From Geomonas paludis (GTDB lineage Bacteria; Desulfobacterota; Desulfuromonadia; Geobacterales; Geobacteraceae), in NCBI RefSeq assembly GCF_014193585.1, contig NZ_BLXY01000001.1, positions 168,033-232,032 on the forward strand: a stretch of 64,000 bases of DNA, written 5' to 3'. A model generated the notes under the pieces. It made no database searches. It had not been told where the DNA came from and saw nothing but the letters and a program-made list of their open reading frames with translations. The translations under genes were made by a program, and so were the position numbers. This document shows positions 10,204 through 22,018 of the stretch, piece after piece (positions within the stretch are counted from its first letter, which is position 1; every line of letters begins with the position of its first letter).

Positions 10204-11298
10204 ATGAAACTTATAAAACTCAAACTTGCTTCATTCCGTAACCTGCAGAACATCGAGCTTGTTCCGGGCAAGAAGTTCAACGTTTTTTACGGCAACAACG
10301 GCCAGGGCAAGACCAACCTGCTGGAATCGATCTACCTCCTCGCCACGATGAAGTCCTTCAAGCAGGCGAAAAACGTCGAGCTGATCGCGTTCGGCTCGGA
10401 GTTCGCCCTGATCAAGGGGATCGTGGAACGGGACCGGGTCAGCAGGGAGATCGCGCTGCTGTTGGAGAAGCAGGGCAAGAAGGCGAAGATCGACGCCAAG
10501 CTGGCCACGCGACTGGATGACTTCTTCGGCAGCTTGAACGTGGTGCTCTTCACGCCGGAAGAGATCTCCATGGTACGCGGAGGACCCGACCTGCGGCGAC
10601 GGTACCTGGACCGGGCGGTCTTCACCTGCGATCTGAGTTACCTGGCCGCCTTCCACGACTACTCGAAGATCCTCAAGAACCGCAACGCCCTGTTGAAGGT
10701 CGGCGACGGCAGCGGGATCGAGGTCTGGACCGAGCAGTTGATCCAGGCGGCCCAACTGGTGATCGAGAGAAGAAAGGCGTATCTCGCGGAGATAGGCAAG
10801 CTGCTGCAGGGCTTCTACAGCGAGATCTCCGGCAACGACGAGACGGTGCAGATCGAGTACCGGCTGCACGGGGTGGACCAGAAGGCCTACGCGGAGAACC
10901 CGGCGGCGGCACTGGCCGACGCCATCAAGGCGCACGCGGCGGAAGAGAAGAGGCGCCAGACCACGGCGATCGGGCCGCACCGCGACGATCTCTACTTCGG
11001 CTTGAACGGCCGCTCGGCCCGGCACTTCGCCTCGCAGGGACAGCAGAGGTCCTTCGTGCTGGCGCTCAAGATGGCGGAGATCGAGTACATCACCAGGTGT
11101 TTCGAGGCGCCGCCGGTGCTCCTGCTGGATGACATGACCAGCGAGCTGGACCGGGAGCGCAACCAGAACCTGATGGATTTTCTGAAGAAAAGAGAGATGC
11201 AGGTCTTCATCACCACCACGTCGCTCTCCAACGTGGCGATCGAGGAGATGGACGACAATAGGACCTTCAGGATACGTGAAGGCCGCATTCTCACATAG
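10204..11298 (+). CDS. recF: DNA replication and repair protein RecF
   Basis: RecF is an SMC-like ATPase that, with RecO and RecR, loads RecA at single-strand gaps. Walker A is FYGNNGQGKTN at about 29-39, and the ABC-type signature and Walker B region (LLLDDMTSELDRERNQNL) lies near the C terminus. Its 364 residues are normal. No ribosome-binding sequence precedes the ATG; the 6 bases upstream abut the arm of a long palindrome. Expression may depend on coupling or on the hairpin. Confidence 0.97.
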   Translation: MKLIKLKLASFRNLQNIELVPGKKFNVFYGNNGQGKTNLLESIYLLATMKSFKQAKNVELIAFGSEFALIKGIVERDRVSREIALLLEKQGKKAKIDAKLATRLDDFFGSLNVVLFTPEEISMVRGGPDLRRRYLDRAVFTCDLSYLAAFHDYSKILKNRNALLKVGDGSGIEVWTEQLIQAAQLVIERRKAYLAEIGKLLQGFYSEISGNDETVQIEYRLHGVDQKAYAENPAAALADAIKAHAAEEKRRQTTAIGPHRDDLYFGLNGRSARHFASQGQQRSFVLALKMAEIEYITRCFEAPPVLLLDDMTSELDRERNQNLMDFLKKREMQVFITTTSLSNVAIEEMDDNRTFRIREGRILT

Positions 11299-11310
11299 TT
11301 GTAGCTGACG

Positions 11311-11399
11311 CTCCTCCCCCCGGAGGGGGGAGGTCGGGAGGGGGGCTTGCTTGCATTAAAGACTTCCCCCTCCCTGCCCCTCCCCCTCCGGGGGAGGGA
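11311..11399. repeat. CCTCCCC/GGGGAGG palindromic repeat pair
   Basis: CTCCTCCCCCCGGAGGGGGGAG (written in part) and a second, inverted CCCTCCCCCTCCGGGGGAGGG element flank about 20 unrelated bases in the recF-gyrB spacer. The same family is at 43255-43291 and 46522-46615. Confidence 0.8.
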
Positions 11400-11413
11400 A
11401 ATTGAGTAATTGA

Positions 11414-13825
<2,412 letters not shown>

Positions 13826-13844
13826 TACCTGCCCTCTCTAACCT

Positions 13845-13952
13845 CGTACCCAAGCTCCTGCTTGGGTACGCAAAGCAACGGGAAGCTGCGCTTCCTAAAC
13901 CAAAGCTGGAGCTTTTGCCTGCTGTCCGTTCCCAAGCTGGAGCTTGGGAACG
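13845..13952. repeat. Two CCCAAGCT..AGCTTGGG hairpin repeats
   Basis: Perfect hairpins lie at 13845-13870 (CGTACCCAAGC ... GCTTGGGTACG) and 13927-13952 (CGTTCCCAAGCT ... AGCTTGGGAACG). A more degenerate relative lies between them. They fill the first part of the 365-bp gyrB-gyrA spacer and could act in termination or mRNA stability. Confidence 0.85.
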
Positions 13953-13976
13953 AGGATAACCCTGCCTCTGCCGACG

Positions 13977-14091
13977 CCCTCACCCCGGCCCTCTCCCGGG
14001 GGGCGAGGGAGAGTTGGGCAAAGGCGGGTGAGAGGGGGTTAAGGCTGCAGGATACTTAAAGAAAAAAAATTTCCCCTCCCTTCGGGAGGGG
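13977..14091. repeat. CTCACCC/CTCTCCC repeat and a GC-rich hairpin before gyrA
   Basis: A CCCTCACCCCGGCCCTCTCCC element (13977-14040, written in part) is followed by a perfect CCCCTCCC-TTC-GGGAGGGG hairpin (14073-14091). A run of A (about 14062-14069) precedes the hairpin, so read on the minus strand it has the form of an intrinsic terminator. On the plus strand it lacks a T-run. The rest of the spacer to 14190 shows nothing recognised. Confidence 0.65.
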
Positions 14092-14190
14092 ATAGCGTTT
14101 TGCATATATCTACTGCATATCAATTGTGAGGGCGTTTTTCGGGGGATTTAACCCAAAGATGCCGCCTTTTGACCGGAAAGGGTTTCCTAA

Positions 14191-16704
14191 ATGCTGAATC
14201 AACTGAACAAGGTATCGGTAAACATCGAAGACGAGATGAAGCGCTCCTACATGGATTACGCCATGTCGGTCATCGTCGGCCGCGCGCTTCCGGACGTACG
14301 CGACGGCCTGAAGCCGGTGCACAGGCGCTGCCTCTACGCCATGTACGACATGTCCAACGACTGGAACAAGCCGTACAAGAAATCGGCCCGCGTCGTCGGC
14401 GACGTCATCGGTAAGTACCACCCGCACGGCGACACCGCCGTCTACGACACCCTGGTCAGGATGGCCCAGGACTTCTCGCTCAGGTACCCGCTGGTCGACG
14501 GCCAGGGCAACTTCGGTTCCATCGACGGCGACTCCCCGGCGGCGATGCGTTACACCGAGATCAGGATGGAGCAGCTCGCCCACGAGCTGCTGAACGACCT
14601 GGACAAGGAAACCGTCCCCTTCGGCCCCAACTACGACGACTCCTTGAAGGAGCCGCTGGTCCTTCCCTCCAAGTTCCCGAACCTCCTGGTGAACGGCTCC
14701 GCCGGCATCGCGGTCGGTATGGCGACCAACATCCCGCCGCACAACCTCTCCGAGGTGGTGGACGCCATCGTGGCCATCATCGAGAACCCTCAGCTCTCCT
14801 TCGAGGAGCTGGTGGAGCTGATCCCGGGCCCGGACTTCCCGACCGGCGGCTTCATCTACGGCCGCGAAGGGATCATGAAGGCCTACTCCACCGGCCGCGG
14901 CATCATCCAGATGCGCGCCAAGGTGCAGATCGAGACCCAGAAAAAGACCGAGCGCCAGTCCATCGTGGTCACCGAGATCCCGTACCAGGTGAACAAGGCG
15001 AAGCTGGTCGAGAAGATCGCCGAGCTGGTCAAGGAGAAGAAGATTGAGGGGATCTCCGACCTCAGAGACGAGAGCGACCGCGAGGGGATGCGCGTCGTCA
15101 TCGAGCTCAAGAAGGACGAGAACCCGACCATCATCCTGAACCACCTGTACAAGCAGACCCAGATGCAGTCCTCCTTCGGCATCATCATGCTGGCCATCGT
15201 GCACAACCGGCCGCGCGTCCTGACGCTGAAGGAGACCATCGAGTTCTTCATCGAGCACAGAAAAGAGATCGTCACCCGCCGTACCATTTTCGACCTGAAG
15301 AAGGCCGAAGCCCGCGCCCATATCCTGGAAGGCTTGAAGATCGCCCTGGACAACCTGGACGAGGTGATCGCCCTGATCAAGGCGAGCGCGTCGCCGGCCG
15401 AGGCGAAGGTGGGGCTCATGGAGAAGTTCGGGCTCTCCGACCTGCAGGCCCAGGCCATCCTCGACATGAGGCTGCACCGCCTGACCGGTCTCGAGCGCGA
15501 GAAGATCCTCGAGGAACTGCGCGAGATCCTGAAGTACATCGCCCGCCTGAAGGAGATCCTGGCCTCCGAGGCCGAGATCCTCAAGATCATCGTGGGCGAA
15601 CTGCTGGAGTTGAAGGAGAAGTTCGGCGACAAGCGCCGCTCCGAGATCGTCATGCAGACCGCGGACATCTCGCTGGAGGACACCATCGTCGAGGAAGACA
15701 TGGTGGTCACCATCTCCCACACCGGCTACATCAAGCGCAACGCCGTCACCCTGTACCGCGCGCAGCGCCGCGGCGGCAAAGGGAAGACCGGCATGAAGAC
15801 CAAAGAGGAGGATTTCGTGGAGCAGCTGTTCATCGCCTCCACCAAGGACTACCTCATGTTCTTCACCGACGCCGGCAAGGTGTACTGGCTCAAGGTGTAC
15901 GAGATCCCGGAAGCGGGCCGCGCTGCGCGCGGCAAGGCGATCGTGAACCTGTTGAACCTGGCCAACAACGAGAAGATCACCACCATTCTCCCGGTCAAGG
16001 AGTTCGTGGACGACAAGTTCATCATGATGGCCACCCGCAACGGTGTGGTGAAGAAGACCAACATGATGGAGTACTCGCACCCCAGGGTGGGCGGCATCAT
16101 CGCCGTCAACCTGGACGAAGGGGACAAGCTGATCTCCGTGGCGCTTACCGACGGCAAGCAGGACGTGCTGCTCGCCACCGCCAACGGCAAGGCGATCCGC
16201 TTCAAGGAAGACGACGTCCGCACCGTGGGCCGCGTTTCCCGCGGCGTGCGCGGCATGACCCTCGAGGACGAGGACGTGGTCATCGGCATGGAGATTCTCA
16301 ACGAGAACTTCACCGACTCCACCATCTTCACCGTGACCGAGAACGGCTACGGCAAGAGGACCGAGATCAGCGAGTACCGCACCCAGTCCCGCGGCGGCAA
16401 GGGGATCATCACCATCAAGACCACCGAGCGTAACGGCCAGGTGGTGGACATCAAGCAGGTGGTGGACGACAACGACCTGATGCTGATCACCGACCAGGGC
16501 AAGATCCTGCGGGTCTCCGTGGCCGGCTTCTCCATCATCGGCCGCAACACCCAGGGCGTGCGCCTCATGGTCAAGGAAGAGAACGAGCGCGTGGTCGCCG
16601 TGGCCCGCCTGGCCGAGAAAGAGGACCAGGAAGAGAACGAGGAAGAAAACGACATCGACGAGATCGTCGAGCTCGAAGCGGAGGGCGGCGAGGGGGAGGA
16701 GTAA
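14191..16704 (+). CDS. gyrA: DNA gyrase subunit A
   Basis: GyrA carries the DNA-cleaving tyrosine of gyrase. The catalytic Tyr is residue 121 (MRYTEIRM). The quinolone-region helix reads [10 protein letters not shown], with Thr at the E. coli Ser83 position. The C-terminal beta-pinwheel includes the GyrA box (QRRGGKGK, about residues 525-532). It ends in a very acidic tail ([24 protein letters not shown] in part) after the pinwheel. At 837 residues it is of normal length. Confidence 0.98.
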   Translation: MLNQLNKVSVNIEDEMKRSYMDYAMSVIVGRALPDVRDGLKPVHRRCLYAMYDMSNDWNKPYKKSARVVGDVIGKYHPHGDTAVYDTLVRMAQDFSLRYPLVDGQGNFGSIDGDSPAAMRYTEIRMEQLAHELLNDLDKETVPFGPNYDDSLKEPLVLPSKFPNLLVNGSAGIAVGMATNIPPHNLSEVVDAIVAIIENPQLSFEELVELIPGPDFPTGGFIYGREGIMKAYSTGRGIIQMRAKVQIETQKKTERQSIVVTEIPYQVNKAKLVEKIAELVKEKKIEGISDLRDESDREGMRVVIELKKDENPTIILNHLYKQTQMQSSFGIIMLAIVHNRPRVLTLKETIEFFIEHRKEIVTRRTIFDLKKAEARAHILEGLKIALDNLDEVIALIKASASPAEAKVGLMEKFGLSDLQAQAILDMRLHRLTGLEREKILEELREILKYIARLKEILASEAEILKIIVGELLELKEKFGDKRRSEIVMQTADISLEDTIVEEDMVVTISHTGYIKRNAVTLYRAQRRGGKGKTGMKTKEEDFVEQLFIASTKDYLMFFTDAGKVYWLKVYEIPEAGRAARGKAIVNLLNLANNEKITTILPVKEFVDDKFIMMATRNGVVKKTNMMEYSHPRVGGIIAVNLDEGDKLISVALTDGKQDVLLATANGKAIRFKEDDVRTVGRVSRGVRGMTLEDEDVVIGMEILNENFTDSTIFTVTENGYGKRTEISEYRTQSRGGKGIITIKTTERNGQVVDIKQVVDDNDLMLITDQGKILRVSVAGFSIIGRNTQGVRLMVKEENERVVAVARLAEKEDQEENEEENDIDEIVELEAEGGEGEE

Positions 16705-16708
16705 TCCT

Positions 16709-16869
16709 CCCTCACCCCGACCCTCTCCCAGAGGGAGAGGGGGAGTAGGTACCAGCGGGAAAAGATGACCCCCTCGCCCTCCGGGAGAGGGGCAGGGGTG
16801 AGGGCGATTTTGCCTCTCCCCAACCAAAAGCAAATCCCCCTAAGTCCCCCTTTGCAAAAGGGGGACTTA
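16709..16869. repeat. Intergenic repeats between gyrA and the HEAT-like gene
   Basis: Two CTCACCC/CTCTCCC elements in opposite orientation (16709-16806) are followed by an AAATCCCCC...CCCCCTTTGCAAAAGGGGG palindrome (16826-16869, written in part). No gene is supported here; the reading frame of the next gene continues through it only by chance. Confidence 0.8.
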
Positions 16870-16947
16870 AACATAAGCAACATCGTCGAACCATGTAATC
16901 TTTGCCCTCCTTTGGAGGGGTGCCATGCAGTGAAAAAGGGTAGGCCC

Positions 16948-18471
16948 ATGCAACAGAGCGAGAAGGTAGACAACTCCCTCAACGAGCGTCGCGACATTCT
17001 GGATCTCCTGGTGCGGCTGAAGGGTGACGGTATCTCCATCCACGAGATGGAGCGGATAGGCAAGAAGTTCCAGGAAGCGGGCAAGCGCGCGCTGCGACCG
17101 CTGGTGCGGGAACTCTGGCGCGAAAATTCGGGCGAACTGATCACCAAGTACGCCTACATCCTGGACTTCTTCGATACCAGCGACTGGCTCGACCAGCTGA
17201 TCCAGATTGCGCTCAAGCGCCAGGACCTCGCTGCCGACGGCAAGGCCGCCCTGATGATCGCCCTGGAAGGATACGGCGTTGACGTCAATTCCCCTCCTTT
17301 CAGGCATGAAAAGGCCAGCTCCGGCGGCACCTCCCTGGGGCAGCAGGTCCAGGGCGCCATGCAGCTGGGCGAGGAAGGGATGGTCACCTTCCTGGACGAC
17401 TTCCTCTCCTACCCTGGCGAGGTGCAGCAGATCGTGATCCGGGAGCTGTGCCACTCCTGCGACGACCAATCGCCCCGCCTGCTTCAGGCCATGCTCTGGC
17501 ACGAGGACCGCGATATCGTGCACGCCGCGCTGGCCGCCCTGGGCAAAATCAGGGACAGCCGGGCGGCAGGGGTACTGCAGGACTTCCTGGCCGACTGCGC
17601 CGCCGAGTTCGCCCCCTACGCCGAGAAGGCGCTGCGCAGGCTCCGCTTCCTGGGGGTCGCGGTGCCGCCGCCGCGCAAGCTGCTCCCCTTCCATGCCGGC
17701 TTCGCCACCCCGCCGGACGGCGACGGTTACCGCTCGCTGCTCTTGTCCCGCTGGGCCGGGCCGGATACGGTGAGCGTGCTCTACATGCAGGTGCACGAGA
17801 GACGGGGGGTGCTGGCCGCCTGGGGCGCCGGGGACCTCACCCTGGACAACTTCGCCGCCGAGGTAGAAGGGTTCCGCATGCAGGACGACCTGATCGAGGT
17901 GGCTCCGGCATACCTGCTGGACCTGGTGCGCGACGCCCTTTACTGGAGCCGCGACCTCTGCTATCTCCCGGCGGACTTCTACATGAGGCGCGGCATCTTC
18001 GCCGGCGAGGACATGACCCCGGCGCGCTACACGGAAAAGCTCACCGACCTCCCCCGCTCGCGCCGGCTCAGCTTCCACGAGGGCGAGCAACTGGCCCAGC
18101 GGCTCTTCGCCGATTCCTTCTTCTCCGGGTGTTTCATGGCCGCACAAAGGGTCTATGACTTCGCCGAGGAGTACCGCAGCGGCAAGGGATCCGAGCAGGT
18201 ACTGGAGCGCTTCTGCTCCGAGCTCCTGGCGCCCGAGATGGAACTGATCCGGGAGCGGCTGCTGGTCAGCGCCGACCTGATGCGCCGCTGCGGCCGGGAC
18301 AACCTTGAAGTGGCCCGCGTGGTGGCGCTTGCGGACAGCCTGGTGGACAACCCGCTGCCGCTCCATCTGCACCCGTTCCTGCGCCGCTTCGCGCTGGAAA
18401 GCATGGAGATCGCGCGTGAATCGCTGGAGCGCGGTGACGAACCGCCGCTGAGGGCGGTAGAAGAGCTGTAG
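16948..18471 (+). CDS. HEAT-like repeat protein of unknown function
   Basis: I do not recognise a named family. The 507-residue protein is soluble, with no signal peptide or membrane segment. Residues about 20-260 look like helical HEAT-type repeats (for example DIVHAALAALGKIRDSRAAGVLQDFL). The C-terminal half is unassigned and rich in acidic, aromatic and Arg residues. The ATG at 16948 is chosen because AAAAGGG lies upstream and the earlier in-frame sequence is repeat DNA. It lies between gyrA and gpsA, but a repeat-filled spacer separates it from gyrA, so an operon is not certain. Confidence 0.8.
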   Translation: MQQSEKVDNSLNERRDILDLLVRLKGDGISIHEMERIGKKFQEAGKRALRPLVRELWRENSGELITKYAYILDFFDTSDWLDQLIQIALKRQDLAADGKAALMIALEGYGVDVNSPPFRHEKASSGGTSLGQQVQGAMQLGEEGMVTFLDDFLSYPGEVQQIVIRELCHSCDDQSPRLLQAMLWHEDRDIVHAALAALGKIRDSRAAGVLQDFLADCAAEFAPYAEKALRRLRFLGVAVPPPRKLLPFHAGFATPPDGDGYRSLLLSRWAGPDTVSVLYMQVHERRGVLAAWGAGDLTLDNFAAEVEGFRMQDDLIEVAPAYLLDLVRDALYWSRDLCYLPADFYMRRGIFAGEDMTPARYTEKLTDLPRSRRLSFHEGEQLAQRLFADSFFSGCFMAAQRVYDFAEEYRSGKGSEQVLERFCSELLAPEMELIRERLLVSADLMRRCGRDNLEVARVVALADSLVDNPLPLHLHPFLRRFALESMEIARESLERGDEPPLRAVEEL

Positions 18472-18477
18472 CGGCGT

Positions 18478-18511
18478 CCCTCACCCTGACCCTCTCCCGG
18501 AGGGAGAGGGA
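18478..18511. repeat. CTCACCC/CTCTCCC palindromic repeat
   Basis: A single CCCTCACCCTGACCCTCTCC element followed by GGAGGGAGAGGG lies just after the HEAT-like gene stop. The hairpin may serve as the transcript end. Confidence 0.75.
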
Positions 18512-18618
18512 ACGTGGATGCAGTTGGCGGAAGCCGTGAGTCAGGCGAGAATGTTAATTATTTGTGCTACAATGAAGTCCTCATGAGGGCTAGAGAAACT
18601 GTACGAGGGCTTGAATAG

Positions 18619-19626
18619 ATGCTAGAGAAAGTTGCAGTAATAGGGGCCGGCAGCTGGGGCACCACGCTGGCCGACCTGCTCGCCAAAAAGGGGCACCAGG
18701 TCACCCTGTGGGCCTACGAGCCCGAACTGGTGGTCACCATGCGCGAGACCAGGGAGAACAACCTCTTCCTCCCCGGGATCACGCTGCAGGAGAGCCTCGC
18801 CTTCACCAACGACCTCGAAGAGGCCTACCGCGGCTGCACCATGGTGCTCTGCGTGGTGCCGTCCCAGCTGGTGCGCCGGGTGATCACCAACTCCCTCCCC
18901 TTCATCCCGAAGGAGGCGGTCATCATCTCCGCCAGCAAGGGGATCGAGGTGGACACCCTGGCCACCGTCTCCGAGATCTACCAGCAGATCCTTCCCCCGG
19001 AGATGTACGCCAACTTTGCCGCCCTCTCCGGCCCGAGCTTCGCCCGCGAAGTCGCGCAGGAGATGCCGACCGCAGTCGCCGCCGCCGCGGCCACCGAGGC
19101 GATCGCGCGCCGTGTGCAGGAAGCCTTCAACACCAACTTCTTCCGGGTCTACCGTAACTCCGACGTGGTGGGGGTCGAACTTGGCGGCGCCATCAAGAAC
19201 GTCATCGCCATCGCCGCCGGCATCTCGGACGGCCTCGGCTTCGGCAGCAACACCCGTGCGGCCCTCATCACCCGCGGCCTGGCGGAAATGACCCGTCTGG
19301 GTCTCGCCATGGGGGCCCAGCCCGCCACCTTCGCCGGATTGGCCGGGATGGGAGACCTGGTGCTCACCTGCACCGGCGACCTGTCCAGGAACCGCAGCGT
19401 CGGCATCCAGATCGGGCAGGGGCGCAGCCTCGACGAGATCCTGGGCGAGATGCGCATGGTGGCCGAAGGGGTCAAGACCACGGAATCCGCCTACAACCTG
19501 GCCAAGAAGCTGGGGGTCGAGATGCCCATCATCGACCAGATGTACCAGATGCTCTACCAGAACAAACCGGCACGCGAAGCGGTCCTGGAGCTCATGACCA
19601 GGAACCTGAAGGCCGAAGGAGCTTAG
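18619..19626 (+). CDS. gpsA: Glycerol-3-phosphate dehydrogenase [NAD(P)+]
   Basis: GpsA reduces dihydroxyacetone phosphate to sn-glycerol-3-phosphate for phospholipid synthesis. The N-terminal Rossmann motif is IGAGSWGTTLADLLA. The conserved SGPSFAREV and the catalytic Lys region GGAIKNVIAIAAGISDGLGFGSN are present. Its 335 residues are normal and it is cytosolic. Confidence 0.97.
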   Translation: MLEKVAVIGAGSWGTTLADLLAKKGHQVTLWAYEPELVVTMRETRENNLFLPGITLQESLAFTNDLEEAYRGCTMVLCVVPSQLVRRVITNSLPFIPKEAVIISASKGIEVDTLATVSEIYQQILPPEMYANFAALSGPSFAREVAQEMPTAVAAAAATEAIARRVQEAFNTNFFRVYRNSDVVGVELGGAIKNVIAIAAGISDGLGFGSNTRAALITRGLAEMTRLGLAMGAQPATFAGLAGMGDLVLTCTGDLSRNRSVGIQIGQGRSLDEILGEMRMVAEGVKTTESAYNLAKKLGVEMPIIDQMYQMLYQNKPAREAVLELMTRNLKAEGA

Positions 19627-19627
19627 G

Positions 19628-19720
19628 AACAGATTAAGACTAAGATTGAGATTAAGCAGAGGCCGTAGATCCTGAATCTAAGGGGTTTCTTTGTCTTAAT
19701 CTCAGTCTTGATCTGTTTTT
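19628..19720. repeat. Palindromic repeat, GATTAAGA family, two arms
   Basis: The left arm (19628-19656, AACAGATTAAGACTAAGATT...) and right arm (19695-19717, ...CTTGATCTGTT) are inverted around about 38 unrelated bases. A T-run ends it (19716-19720), so it could also terminate gpsA transcripts. Confidence 0.85.
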
Positions 19721-19732
19721 CAAGGATAGGTA

Positions 19733-22018
19733 ATGCAACCACGCTTTGGCATAAGAACCAAACTGCTCCTGTCCATTCTCGCCATCCTCCTCATCTCCTA
19801 TTCCACCCTGATCTACTCGACCATGAAGACCATGAGCGCGTCTTTGCGCACTGAGGTCGACCGTAACCTCGAAACAAACCTCACCTACGCCCGCAGCCAG
19901 TACCGCGACCGCGCCACAGTCATCAATTATTCGCTGCTGCAGCCCGCCACCGCGCCGGTGGTACAGGGACATGTTGTGGCGGGTGATCGCAAATGGCTGG
20001 ACGATCGGCTGAAACAAGTGCACAGGGTGCTCCCGTCCCTGGATATTTTGCTGATGCTGGATGGCAAAAAGAGGATCTTAGCTGGCATCGACACGACTTC
20101 GCATGGCGAGGAGCTGTACCTGCCCGGGATACTGGACCAGGCACTGGTGGGGAAAGGTGTGGTGAGCTCGACAGAGATACTGCCGGCTGCAACGCTGTGC
20201 CAGGCAGGGGCCCAACGCTATTGCGAGCAGGAGAGCAACGCGGAGGCCCTGGTAAACACCGTGGTGGTACCGGTGCTTGGCGAAGGCGAAAAGGTCTTGG
20301 GCTGCTTCGTCGCTGCCGAGATCCTCAACAACCAAGCGACCCTCCCCAGCGACCTTGAGGAGGTCTCAGGCAGCGACGTCGAGGTGAGCATCACCCAGCG
20401 GGATCTGCGTATCGCCAGCAGCCTGCCGGCCACTGTGCGCGACGCCTCCACTCTTTCCCCCAAGGTTATCGACGTGCTGGAGCGGGGGGAGGTATATCGC
20501 GGCGAGACGCGCATCGGCTCGCGAGACTACGAAACGGTCATAGATCCAATCCTGAACAGCCGGGGCGAATTCGTCGGTTCCATTTCGGTGGCTGTAGCCA
20601 CCGAAAGGTTCAGGCAAACCAGACGGGAAAACCTTGGCAATATCCTCGCCTCCGCCTTCATCGGCATCATCTGTTCGTTCGGTTTGGCCTTCCTTGCTTC
20701 CCGGCACCTGACCGGGCCGCTGCGGCAACTGGCGACGAGCGCCAGGAAGATCGAGCAGGGGGACCTGGACCAGAGAGTCGAGGGGGACCAGGACGACGAG
20801 GTAGGGGTGCTGGCCTCTTCCTTCAACAAGATGGTGCAGGCGCTCAAGGAGCGCGATGCCATCATCAACCGGAAGACCACGGACCTGCAGGAGCTCAACG
20901 AGCAACTGGAGCGGATGGTCGACGAGCGGACCTCGGCCCTGGTCATGGAGATGGGCAGGCTGGAGGCGGTGCTGACCAGCCTCGCCGAGGCGGTGGTGGT
21001 GACCGACCTGGACAACCGGGTGGTGCTCTTCAACCCGGCGGCGCAGCAGCTCTTCGAGATGGTGCCGCACCGCGTGGTCGGGCAGCCTATCGAGCAGGTC
21101 TGCGACCTGGTGGGGTTCACCCCGCTGCTGGAGCGGATCAGGGACCTGTCCCAGCCCGAGCGCGGCGGCGGGACCAAGGAGGAGCTGACGGTAAAGGGGA
21201 AGCGGCTGCACGTCTACCTCTCCTCGCTCTCGGACGAGTTGGGCAACTTCGCCGGCATCGTCCTCTCCATCCGCGACGTCACTGTGGAGCAGCAGGTGGA
21301 CCGGATGAAGACCGAGTTCATCTCGACGGTGTCGCACGAACTGAAGACGCCGCTCACCTCCATCAAGGGATCGCTGCAGCTCCTCTTGACCCGCAGCAAG
21401 TGGCTGACCGACACCGAGCGGCAGCTGCTCACCGTCTGCTTCCGCAACACCCAGCGCCTGATCCGCCTGATCAGCGAGATCTTGGACATCTCGGGGATCG
21501 AGTCGGGCGGCATGGTGTTCAAGTTCAAACCGGTTTCCATCGGCGAACTCACCGTGTACGCGGTCGAGGAGATGAAGTCCTACGCCATGGGCCGCGACAT
21601 CACCATCGTCAACACCGTCGGCGAGCACCTCCCCATGGTGTACGGCGACAGCGACCGCCTGATCCAAGTGCTCACCAACCTGCTCTCCAACGCGGTGAAG
21701 TTCTCGCCCGAGGGGAAGGTGGTCATGATCAGTGCCGAGCAGGAAGGAAACTACGTGGTGGTGTCGGTGGCCGACAAGGGGCGCGTGATCCAGTGGTCGG
21801 ATCGCGACAAGCTTTTCAAGAAATTCCAGCAGATAGAGTGCCAGGAACGCGGCAAGGTGGGGGGGACCGGACTGGGACTCGCCATCTGCAAGGAGATCGT
21901 CGAGCGCCATCACGGCCGGATCTTCTACACCGCCGCCCAGGAGCGCGGCAACACCTTCAGCTTCACCGTGCCAATCATAGGGGAGACCGATGCAAAAGGA
22001 CAAGATTCTCATAGTTGA
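19733..22018 (+). CDS. Membrane sensor histidine kinase (cache-HAMP-PAS-HisKA-HATPase)
   Basis: This 761-residue kinase has an N-terminal membrane helix (about 10-27) and a large periplasmic cache-like domain (about 30-305). A second helix (about 305-325), a HAMP segment and a coiled coil follow. A PAS domain lies at about 410-510, then HisKA with phospho-acceptor His535 (VSHELKTPLTS), then HATPase with N-box LTNLLSNAVKFS and G2 GGTGLGLAI. The G1 box is odd: it reads D681-K-G-R-V-I instead of DxGxGI. The 3' end overlaps the next gene by 29 bases, so they are coupled. The ligand is unknown. Confidence 0.92.
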   Translation: MQPRFGIRTKLLLSILAILLISYSTLIYSTMKTMSASLRTEVDRNLETNLTYARSQYRDRATVINYSLLQPATAPVVQGHVVAGDRKWLDDRLKQVHRVLPSLDILLMLDGKKRILAGIDTTSHGEELYLPGILDQALVGKGVVSSTEILPAATLCQAGAQRYCEQESNAEALVNTVVVPVLGEGEKVLGCFVAAEILNNQATLPSDLEEVSGSDVEVSITQRDLRIASSLPATVRDASTLSPKVIDVLERGEVYRGETRIGSRDYETVIDPILNSRGEFVGSISVAVATERFRQTRRENLGNILASAFIGIICSFGLAFLASRHLTGPLRQLATSARKIEQGDLDQRVEGDQDDEVGVLASSFNKMVQALKERDAIINRKTTDLQELNEQLERMVDERTSALVMEMGRLEAVLTSLAEAVVVTDLDNRVVLFNPAAQQLFEMVPHRVVGQPIEQVCDLVGFTPLLERIRDLSQPERGGGTKEELTVKGKRLHVYLSSLSDELGNFAGIVLSIRDVTVEQQVDRMKTEFISTVSHELKTPLTSIKGSLQLLLTRSKWLTDTERQLLTVCFRNTQRLIRLISEILDISGIESGGMVFKFKPVSIGELTVYAVEEMKSYAMGRDITIVNTVGEHLPMVYGDSDRLIQVLTNLLSNAVKFSPEGKVVMISAEQEGNYVVVSVADKGRVIQWSDRDKLFKKFQQIECQERGKVGGTGLGLAICKEIVERHHGRIFYTAAQERGNTFSFTVPIIGETDAKGQDSHS

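Noticed and set aside
14110-16833. 907-codon open frame antisense to gyrA
   Set aside because: It mirrors the gyrA codon pattern, is rich in His, Leu, Val and Asp, and extends into repeat DNA at both ends.
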